Of a stretch of 48,847 nt of DNA, positions 43,119 to 48,847 are shown piece by piece. Made by a program: the position numbers and the translations under genes. Origin of the DNA: an uncultured Clostridia bacterium (GTDB taxonomy: Bacteria; Bacillota; DTU014); assembly GCA_900016865.1 (NCBI GenBank), contig FIZI01000025.1, positions 1,364-50,210 on the forward strand, read 5' to 3'. The notes under the pieces were generated by a model. The model saw only the letters and a list, made by a program, of their open reading frames with translations, was not told where the DNA came from and searched no databases. How positions within the stretch are numbered: the first letter of the stretch is position 1; the number at the start of each line of letters is the position of its first letter.

Positions 43119-43319
43119 TATTATCAGATGCGTCAATCTCACACAACGCCAAGAATGCCATTGCATACCGATTTGGAGGGTTTTTAGGCGTTTGCGCAGA
43201 ACGTTCGTAGAGTTACTGCGTTTCTAGAGCCAAAGGCCGCTTTCTTGTCTCGCGATTGCCTGGTGCTTTATGCGGCGGTCTGGCCTGGCTCATTGATATT
43301 GATGAGGTGAGGTTGGATT

Positions 43320-44063
43320 ATGGAACGTGATCGCATTGTCCAGTTCACGAGCTCGTACCTAGATGTTGATAGCTTCACTGACCAGTGCGTAAACGGGCTA
43401 CAGGTTGCAGGAGCCGAAGATGTCAGCAAGATAGTATCCGGTGTGAGCATTAGTTCTCGGTTGATACAGGCGGCTATTAGCCGTCAGGCGCAGATGATCC
43501 TTGTGCACCACGGATTTTTCCGGGGCGACATCCCCGATCCGCTCTCGCTGACAGGCGTGATGCGAGAACGCTTGGCCTTGATCTTGCGCCACAATATCAA
43601 CGTGGTAGGGTATCACCTGCCTCTTGACGCCCATCCCGAGATTGGCAACAACGCTCTTGCGTGCAAGAGGCTCGAACTGACCGACATAGAGCCTGTAGAC
43701 GTGGGCTTCGTCGGCTCTCTCCGGCATCCGGAGTCACTGAAGTCGTTCGTCAAGCGTGTGGAAGAGCTGTATGAGAGAGATGTGCAGGTGTTTGCCTTTG
43801 GCCCTGATAAGGTCAAGAGAGTCGCTGTAGTCAGCGGGGGAAGTTCGCCATACTGGCCTCAAGCGTTGAAGGCCGGAGCAGACACCTTTATCTGCGGCGA
43901 TATGCGCGAGAGCGTAGTTAGGGCTATCGAAGAGGCAGGCTTGAACGTGATCAACGCAGGACACTACGACACTGAGAAGCTTGGCATAATTGCGCTGTCG
44001 GAGTTGCTCGCCGAATCGTTGGGCATAGATGTCGAATTCGTTGACATCCCCAATCCAGTCTGA
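43320..44063 (+). CDS. Nif3-like dinuclear metal protein (YbgI type)
   Basis: A 247-residue protein, the size of E. coli YbgI, with ATG behind GAGGTTGG. Family residues: DQCVNGLQV near the N-terminus, ILVHHGFFRG (metal histidines), YHLPLDAHPEIGNN, GDMRESVVRAIEEAGLNVINAGHYDTEKLGI (second metal half). Annotated GTP cyclohydrolase I type 2 or Nif3 in many genomes, but function is not established for bacterial members. It is a compact paralogue of the longer Nif3 protein at 2056. It is followed by a 24-bp tandem repeat array and then the PurO gene. Confidence 0.92.
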   Translation: MERDRIVQFTSSYLDVDSFTDQCVNGLQVAGAEDVSKIVSGVSISSRLIQAAISRQAQMILVHHGFFRGDIPDPLSLTGVMRERLALILRHNINVVGYHLPLDAHPEIGNNALACKRLELTDIEPVDVGFVGSLRHPESLKSFVKRVEELYERDVQVFAFGPDKVKRVAVVSGGSSPYWPQALKAGADTFICGDMRESVVRAIEEAGLNVINAGHYDTEKLGIIALSELLAESLGIDVEFVDIPNPV

Positions 44064-44085
44064 TTTGACGCGGCTGTGTCAAAAA

Positions 44086-44250
44086 GGTACCCATTGGATG
44101 CTAGGGAGGATGAGTATTGGCCGGCCGGGACAGATATGTATGCGATGAGCGGGAAAGATGCTTATTGGCCGCGGGGACAGGTGCGCATCGGATGTGCGGA
44201 AAGATACGTGTTGGCTATGCCGCAAAGATATGTGTTGGAGTGGAGGGATT
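44086..44250 (+). repeat. Degenerate 24-bp tandem repeats running into the purO start
   Basis: Seven units of 23-24 bp start at 44086, 44109, 44133, 44157, 44180, 44203 and 44227. The consensus is GATATGTATTGG, a variable part, then GCGGGAAA. The last unit contains the GGAGGG ribosome binding site of the following gene. Frames of 24 bp keep the reading frame open, so an eight-residue repeat (like DEYWPAGT, DAYWPRGQ) can be translated, but no start/ribosome site supports a real protein. Confidence 0.8.
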
Positions 44251-44253
44251 GTG

Positions 44254-44850
44254 TTGTATATAGGTCGCTTTGTTGTGATTGGCAGGGATAGCAAAGGAGC
44301 TCTCTATGTCGGATACCGCGTCTCCGGGAGGTCTCAGCCCAACCGCAAGATAGTTATGAAAGACGGGGTCGCCAGCGTTGTGCCTAAGGACGGAGTGCAG
44401 TATGACAATCCATTTGTCACCTACCCGTGCTTTAGGCAAGCGGGCGATTGCCTGGTCGCATCCAACGGCTCACAAACTTGGCCGATCGGCGAGAAGATCA
44501 TATGCGGAAGCCCGGTAAAGGATGCGCTCACCTTGCCTCTGTTGGCTCTTGAGTTTGAGCGCGATCAATATCACACACCCCGGATCGCGACTGTGGCGGA
44601 TTACGGGCGAGATGAAGCCTGGATCGGAATAGTGATGGATTCGAAAATTGAGGTAAGGAAGCTCTCGATTGCCCCTTCAGAGGCACGTTTGATCGCTGTC
44701 TACGAGCTGACTGATGTTACTCAGGTCAGCATTGCATCAGATGATCCGGACTCTATAGCAGAGGAGCTCATGAAGCTTCCGTATGAGCATCCCATATGTT
44801 CCATAGCTGCGACTATGAGGGATGGCAAGGTTGTGTACGCAATCCGCTAA
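44254..44850 (+). CDS. purO: PurO-like IMP cyclohydrolase
   Basis: A 198-residue protein of the archaeal-type IMP cyclohydrolase family: it begins MYIGRFVVIGRDSKG (from TTG 44254), then GYRVSGRSQPNRKIV, DNPFVTYPCFR and a late IATVAD. TTG 44254 is chosen because the family starts MY.GR and GGAGGG lies six bases upstream; a longer frame from 44158 would translate the repeat. It closes the ring of FAICAR to IMP, the last step of purine synthesis, and complements the stand-alone formyltransferase at 5530. It is unrelated in fold to the PurH cyclohydrolase domain. Confidence 0.88.
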   Translation: MYIGRFVVIGRDSKGALYVGYRVSGRSQPNRKIVMKDGVASVVPKDGVQYDNPFVTYPCFRQAGDCLVASNGSQTWPIGEKIICGSPVKDALTLPLLALEFERDQYHTPRIATVADYGRDEAWIGIVMDSKIEVRKLSIAPSEARLIAVYELTDVTQVSIASDDPDSIAEELMKLPYEHPICSIAATMRDGKVVYAIR

Positions 44851-44978
44851 GAGCATATAGAGCTGGAAGTATGCAGATCCGAAGGCACTGATCTCGCTGT
44901 TCCTCTAATGACGAGTCTGCTGCCCCGTGCATAGGCTAACTGCAGGCGGCAAAGCTACGTTTCTGAGGAGGGCATGGG

Positions 44979-46823
44979 ATGAGTGCTATTGTTGGTTGGG
45001 TAGATTTCGACTCTGATCTCGCAAACGAAGGCGTTATTATCAAACATATGGCAGACGCCATGGCAGGACGCGGTCCAGACGCGTCCGGTATTTGTCTCTT
45101 TAGACACGCGGCTTTTGGCCACAGACGGCTGAGTGTAATCGATCCCGAGGGCGGGAGCCAGCCGATGACCAAGAGATTCGGGCCTCGGGAGTACACAATC
45201 GTGTACAACGGCGAGCTGTTCAACGCGAAAGACATCCGAGACGAGCTGGAAGCTCGGGGCCATAGGTTCAACAGCCGTTCAGATACAGAGGTCTTACTAA
45301 CTGCTTATGCGCAGTGGGGCGCGGATTGTGTTCACAGACTCAACGGAATGTTTGCATTTGGCATCTGGAGCGAGCACGATCAGCTCCTTTTTCTGTGTAG
45401 GGACAGGCTCGGGGTGAAGCCCCTGTTTTACTGCACAGTCGGCAGCGGGTTGCTGTTCGCATCCGAGCCAAAGGGCCTACTTGCGCATCCTAGTATGACA
45501 GCTGAGTTGGACCGCTCCGGGATCTGTGAGGTATTTGGCCTGGGGCCTGCTCGTACCCCCGGGAACGGGGTGTTTAGAGGCATCCGTGAAGTCAAGCCTG
45601 GATTCTGGATGCAGTTTGGTCGCGGTGGGACGCGCACAGAGCGATACTGGCAGCTGACTGTCGGCCCTCATACTGACGACTTGGAGACGACGGCACTGAC
45701 TGTGCGATCGCTGATTGAGGATTCGCTACAAAGGCAGCTGGTATCAGATGTGCCGATATGTGCACTGTTGTCAGGCGGAATAGACTCCAGCGCTTTGGTA
45801 GTGCTGGCTGCTCGGGAGTTTGAGGAGCGCGGCCTTGGCCCCCTTCACACCTTCTCAGTTGACTACGAGGGCAATGAGCAGCACTTCAGGGCCGGCGATT
45901 TTCAGCCGGATTCAGACGCTCCTTGGATCAAGGTCGTGTCTGGTTACGCTGGGACACAGCATCACTATATAACCATAGATACTAGGAGCCTTGTGGACTC
46001 GCTAAGGGACGCAGTTATTGCACGAGATATGCCCGGTATGGCAGATATCGACTCGTCGCTCCTTTTGTTTTCGAGAGAGATCAAGAAGCATGCGACTGTG
46101 ACTCTTTCCGGCGAGGCCGCAGATGAGATCTTCGGGGGCTATCCCTGGTTTCATAGACCCGAGATGCTGGAGGCTGACACATTTCCGTGGTCGCGTTTTG
46201 CATCAATGCGTGAGAGCCTGCTGTCGGAAGATCTGAGGCGGGAGCTAGACCTAAAAGGTTACATTGATCACATGTACAGGGAGACCCTTGCTGAAGTCCC
46301 GAGGCTTGAGGGTGAAGCGAAGCCTGATGCGCGAGCTCGTGAAGTGACATATCTCACGTTCACTTGGTTCATGCCTACGCTGCTTGACCGCAAGGACCGC
46401 ATGACGATGGCGAGCGGACTTGAGGCTCGATTGCCGTTCTGTGACCACAGGCTTGTCGAGTACGTCTGGAACATACCGTGGGAGATGAAGAGTCATAAAG
46501 GCATGGCCAAGGGTATCCTCAGGAAGGCCCTGGAGGGCCTGCTTCCTGCGGCGATCCTCAACAGAAAGAAGAGCCCGTATCCAAAGACGCATAACCCGGG
46601 ATATCTCGCTTTAGTCAAGGACCGCCTGCTTGGGATACTGTCCGATTCAAGCTCGCCCTTGCGGCAACTGGTTGACGTCGAGCACATACGAGGAGTCATA
46701 GCCGAAGGAGGCAAGGCCTTTGACCAGCCCTGGTTTGGCCAACTGATGACCGATGCGCAGCTATTTGCGTATCTGATACAGGTGGACATCTGGATGAGGG
46801 AGTACAGAGTGTCGCTTTGCTGA
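44979..46823 (+). CDS. asnB: Asparagine synthetase B homologue lacking the N-terminal catalytic cysteine
   Basis: A 614-residue protein with the two-domain layout of glutamine-hydrolysing asparagine synthetase. The glutaminase domain keeps RGPDASG, RRLSVIDP, YNGELFN and SDTEVLL, but the N-terminus is MSAIVGW instead of MCGI(V/A)G, so the nucleophilic Cys2 is Ser. The synthetase domain has the ATP-binding LLSGGIDSSAL (near residue 265) and LSGEAADEIFGGYP plus a KDRMTMASGLEARLPFCDH region. The start is fixed by GAGGAGGG upstream and by the conserved alignment. The enzyme may use ammonia instead of glutamine to make asparagine, or depend on another amide source; alternatively Ser may act weakly. 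Confidence 0.92.
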   Translation: MSAIVGWVDFDSDLANEGVIIKHMADAMAGRGPDASGICLFRHAAFGHRRLSVIDPEGGSQPMTKRFGPREYTIVYNGELFNAKDIRDELEARGHRFNSRSDTEVLLTAYAQWGADCVHRLNGMFAFGIWSEHDQLLFLCRDRLGVKPLFYCTVGSGLLFASEPKGLLAHPSMTAELDRSGICEVFGLGPARTPGNGVFRGIREVKPGFWMQFGRGGTRTERYWQLTVGPHTDDLETTALTVRSLIEDSLQRQLVSDVPICALLSGGIDSSALVVLAAREFEERGLGPLHTFSVDYEGNEQHFRAGDFQPDSDAPWIKVVSGYAGTQHHYITIDTRSLVDSLRDAVIARDMPGMADIDSSLLLFSREIKKHATVTLSGEAADEIFGGYPWFHRPEMLEADTFPWSRFASMRESLLSEDLRRELDLKGYIDHMYRETLAEVPRLEGEAKPDARAREVTYLTFTWFMPTLLDRKDRMTMASGLEARLPFCDHRLVEYVWNIPWEMKSHKGMAKGILRKALEGLLPAAILNRKKSPYPKTHNPGYLALVKDRLLGILSDSSSPLRQLVDVEHIRGVIAEGGKAFDQPWFGQLMTDAQLFAYLIQVDIWMREYRVSLC

Positions 46824-46827
46824 GCGG

Positions 46828-46945
46828 GGCAGTCTCTTTGTTGAGCTCGGTAGCCTGTTTAGTCGGGCGGCCTAGTCTGTTTGTTGGGCATTGCAGCCTG
46901 TTTGTTGGGCGGCGTAGTCTGATTGAAGCCCCGGCAGCCTGTATG
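46828..46945 (+). repeat. Degenerate ~21-bp tandem repeats containing the dapL promoter
   Basis: Units start at 46828, 46849, 46870, 46892, 46911 and 46933 (19-22 bp each). The consensus is GGYAGYCTGTTTGTTGGGC. The -35 box of the promoter for the next gene is in the fifth unit and its -10 follows directly after the last. Confidence 0.75.
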
Positions 46946-46952
46946 CTATAAT
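46923..46952 (+). promoter_or_regulatory. Promoter of dapL
   Basis: TTGAAG (46923-46928), an 18-base spacer, perfect TATAAT (46947-46952), about 95 bases before the start codon. Confidence 0.7.
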
Positions 46953-47047
46953 GCGGTGACAAGTACATAGGATGGTGTAGGAAGTTATGCTAACGCGACT
47001 TAGGCTGGAGATTTCAACCTTGTCGGCTTGTTGGGAGGGAACTAATC

Positions 47048-48277
47048 ATGGCGCGGGTAAATGAGAACTTCCTTAAGCTTAGGGGAGACTATCTATTTTC
47101 AGAGATCGCTAGACGTAGGACGAAGTATCAGGAGAATCACCCGGACGCCAAGGTGATCAGCTTGGGAATCGGCGATGTGACGAGGCCGTTGCCGCAGGCT
47201 GCAGTTGACGGACTCAAGCGTGCTGCGGACGAGATGGCCGATGTAAGGACCTTTCGAGGATATGGGGAGTATCAAGGGTACCGGTTCCTGGCTGAGAAGA
47301 TACTGGAGTTTGAGTTTGCTCCCAGAGGCGTGTCCTTAGATGTCGATGAGGTCTTCATCAGCGAGGGCGCGAAGACCGACACTGCGTGTTTTCAGGAGCT
47401 GTTTGACATCGACAATGTGGTAGCGGTGCTTGACCCAGTATATCCTGTGTATGTCGACAGCAATGTGATGGCCGGGCGATCAGGCCAAGCTACAGAGGGC
47501 GGACATTACTCGGGAATAGTCTACATGCCTTGTACTGAGGAGAACGGCTTTATGCCTGAGTTGCCGTCAGAGAAAGTCGATCTTATTTATCTATGCTATC
47601 CGAACAACCCTACAGGAGCGACCATATCTCACAGCGAGCTGAAGAAATGGGTCGACTATGCACGGCAAAATCAAGCCATTATCTTGTACGACGCAGCGTA
47701 TGTAGCGTTTATCCAAGACGAAGACATCCCGCATAGCATCTACGAGATAGAGGGAGCGGACGAAGTAGCTGTAGAGTTTAGGAGCTTTTCAAAGCGAGCG
47801 GGGTTCACAGGAACTCGGTGCGCATTTGCGATTGTCCCAAAGAAGGTCAAGGCCTATGCATCTGATGGGTCCGAACACTCGTTGAACTCGCTGTGGCTTA
47901 GAAGACAGGCGACGAAGTTCAACGGCGTATCGTATCCAATTCAGGTAGCTGCAGCAGCGACGTACTCGTCCGAAGGCAGGGAGCAGGTCAAAGAGCTAAT
48001 CGATTACTACATGACCAATGCTAGTATCATAGTCGAAGGCTTGACTTCAGCGGGGCTAACTGTGTATGGAGGCACCAACTCTCCTTACGTATGGGTCAAG
48101 GTACCCGAGGGTATGACATCGTGGGGGTTCTTTGACTATTTGCTTGACAAGGCAAGGGTTGTGTGTACTCCAGGCGCTGGGTTTGGTGCCAGCGGGGAGG
48201 GGTTTGTGAGACTGACCGCCTTTGGTAGCCGAGAGGATACGGAGGAGGCCGTGAGCCGAATCTGTTCGTGCCTCTGA
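47048..48277 (+). CDS. dapL: LL-diaminopimelate aminotransferase
   Basis: A 409-residue class I/II aminotransferase with ATG behind GGGAGGGA. Characteristic DapL features: [40 protein letters not shown], the pyridoxal-phosphate lysine in [14 protein letters not shown] and a C-terminal [15 protein letters not shown]. It converts tetrahydrodipicolinate and glutamate directly to LL-diaminopimelate and 2-oxoglutarate, bypassing the acyl-succinyl or acetyl routes to lysine and peptidoglycan. It has its own promoter and terminator, so it is probably monocistronic. Confidence 0.95.
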   Translation: MARVNENFLKLRGDYLFSEIARRRTKYQENHPDAKVISLGIGDVTRPLPQAAVDGLKRAADEMADVRTFRGYGEYQGYRFLAEKILEFEFAPRGVSLDVDEVFISEGAKTDTACFQELFDIDNVVAVLDPVYPVYVDSNVMAGRSGQATEGGHYSGIVYMPCTEENGFMPELPSEKVDLIYLCYPNNPTGATISHSELKKWVDYARQNQAIILYDAAYVAFIQDEDIPHSIYEIEGADEVAVEFRSFSKRAGFTGTRCAFAIVPKKVKAYASDGSEHSLNSLWLRRQATKFNGVSYPIQVAAAATYSSEGREQVKELIDYYMTNASIIVEGLTSAGLTVYGGTNSPYVWVKVPEGMTSWGFFDYLLDKARVVCTPGAGFGASGEGFVRLTAFGSREDTEEAVSRICSCL

Positions 48278-48436
48278 CTTCCGGTGTTTGGTTCTAGGAG
48301 TTGATAGACACCCCAAGGGACGCTTTGAGGCCGGTTGTCTCGCGTCAACACGATGAGACCGGCATGGCGAGGTCGGCGCAGGGAGGCCGATACAGAGGAG
48401 AACGGTTTCCCATAACTGAGCTACTTGCGATATCAT

Positions 48437-48475
48437 GAAAGCACCGGGCCGCAGACTCCTGCGCCCGGTGCTTTC
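48437..48475 (+). terminator. Strong hairpin after dapL
   Basis: GAAAGCACCGGGC pairs with GCCCGGTGCTTTC (13 bp), 160 bases after dapL. It may terminate dapL transcripts on + and incoming transcription on the opposite strand. The bases between dapL and it (48278-48436) show no gene. Confidence 0.75.
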
Positions 48476-48548
48476 AGTCTTGCGGAAGTCTGGATTCAGT
48501 TCCCTATGCAAGATAGCTACAATGTAAACAGTACTGTCCGTGCTGACG

Positions 48549-48578
48549 TTGACATCGGGCGTGTACGGATGGTATATT
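48549..48578 (+). promoter_or_regulatory. Promoter 1 of the last, partial gene
   Basis: TTGACA (48549-48554), an 18-base spacer, TATATT (48573-48578). Confidence 0.65.
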
Positions 48579-48582
48579 GAAA

Positions 48583-48612
48583 TTGAAAAAGGTCTAAGTT
48601 GGTAAGTATACT
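48583..48612 (+). promoter_or_regulatory. Promoter 2 of the last, partial gene
   Basis: TTGAAA (48583-48588), an 18-base spacer, TATACT (48607-48612), inside a GTATACTGTATAC element. With promoter 1 it makes a tandem pair. Downstream, CCTTGAAAACTGAA (48680-48693) resembles a motif common in Bacillota rRNA spacers. Confidence 0.5.
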
Positions 48613-48708
48613 GTATACATAATCCACGGTCTGCAAGTGTTTTGTGCTTAGTCCGCTCGCGTTCTTGTATCTGTCGAACCTTGAAAACTGAAGAGGAGGT
48701 GAGTTGGA

Positions 48709-48847
48709 GTGTCGCTGTCTCTACCTAATGGACGGCTGGCAGAGTCAGTGAAGCTGCGGGTCATGCCCGGCAAACAGCGCGGAGGTAGATCTGAAGTCAG
48801 ACTTCACGAGGACAGTATGCGCGTCCCTCGATCATTGGAAAGGGCAG
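48709..48847 (+). CDS. Start of an unidentified gene (3' end outside window)
   Basis: Open frame from GTG 48709 to the end of the window (46 codons); the ribosome binding site GAGGAGGTG is nine bases upstream and the two other forward frames close quickly. The visible start SLSLPNGRLAESVKLRVMPG has a faint similarity to the first strand of HisG-type ATP phosphoribosyltransferase, but the following residues (KQRGGRSEVRLHEDSMRVPR) do not fit, so I do not assign a function. Tandem promoters precede it. Confidence 0.55.
   Translation, partial: MSLSLPNGRLAESVKLRVMPGKQRGGRSEVRLHEDSMRVPRSLERA

Noticed and set aside
43221-43262. Possible further copy of the GAGCC...CTTGTCT module near 43225
   Set aside because: Only scattered matches to the 15625 and 36648 sequences; not better than chance by eye.
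44086-44250. CRISPR-like array
   Set aside because: The units are contiguous and degenerate with no spacers; it is a tandem repeat.
44076-44291. 71-codon open frame across the 24-bp repeats
   Set aside because: It arises because the repeat length is a multiple of three; it overlaps the purO start in another frame and lacks a ribosome binding site.

Overview
The window looks like a chromosomal segment of a low-to-mid GC, anaerobic member of the Bacillota (Clostridia- or Limnochordia-like). The evidence is two T-box leaders in front of aminoacyl-tRNA synthetase genes, HelD, a SorC-type regulator, abundant GTG/TTG starts with strong GGAGG ribosome binding sites, classic sigma-A promoters, FeoB with a DtxR-type regulator, and the LL-diaminopimelate aminotransferase route to lysine and cell wall. 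I see no rRNA, tRNA, CRISPR array, transposase or phage gene. The exact taxon cannot be read from the sequence alone.

Layout. 1-3.8 kb: a probable catabolic operon (class II aldolase, URO-D-like protein, Nif3-like protein, metallo-beta-lactamase-fold hydrolase). 3.9-5.2 kb: a corA magnesium-transporter gene wrecked by an internal deletion, copy A of a dispersed repeat, and a DUF378 membrane protein. 5.5-6.7 kb: a stand-alone AICAR formyltransferase; its partner, a PurO-like IMP cyclohydrolase, is 37 kb away at 44.25 kb. 6.7-11.6 kb: a MacB/HlyD-type ABC export operon (two permeases, adaptor, ATPase). 11.8-13.6 kb: a LysM/M23 cell-wall hydrolase and a HAD phosphatase. 13.7-15.6 kb: ThuA-like and SGNH-hydrolase genes. 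15.6-25.9 kb: repeat copy B, T-box-Ile and ileS, helD, then pheS-pheT read from the opposite strand behind a T-box-Phe. 26-27 kb: repeat copy C (with a 50-residue ORF that resembles the SinI anti-repressor) and a second class II aldolase. 27-34.7 kb: a 2-oxoacid dehydrogenase operon (SorC regulator, E2, E3, fused E1 alpha-beta) followed by an atypical phosphofructokinase. 35.3-39.8 kb: MgtE, a TIM-barrel sugar isomerase, nitroreductase, a CofE-like ligase and a PfkB kinase. 39.9-43.1 kb: an iron-uptake locus (DtxR regulator, FeoA fusion, FeoB) with two matching palindromic operators. 43.3-48.3 kb: a second Nif3 protein, PurO, an asparagine synthetase lacking the glutaminase cysteine, and DapL. 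The window ends in tandem promoters and the start of another gene.

How the genes fit together. Central metabolism is represented by phosphofructokinase plus the pyruvate/acetoin-type dehydrogenase under SorC control. Amino-acid supply is sensed through tRNA-Ile and tRNA-Phe T-boxes. Magnesium import probably now rests on MgtE because CorA is broken. Iron uptake is likely DtxR-controlled through the two operators. The last two steps of purine synthesis are split between two separate genes instead of the usual bifunctional PurH.

The most unusual signals are: a three-copy intergenic repeat with an open frame resembling SinI; short degenerate tandem repeats that run directly into the ribosome binding site of purO and the promoter of dapL; an AsnB with Ser in place of the catalytic Cys; a membrane-anchored Cys-rich FeoA fusion; a split nitroreductase/CofE pair resembling a divided FbiB; and a promoter followed by about 420 bases of unexplained leader in front of mgtE.
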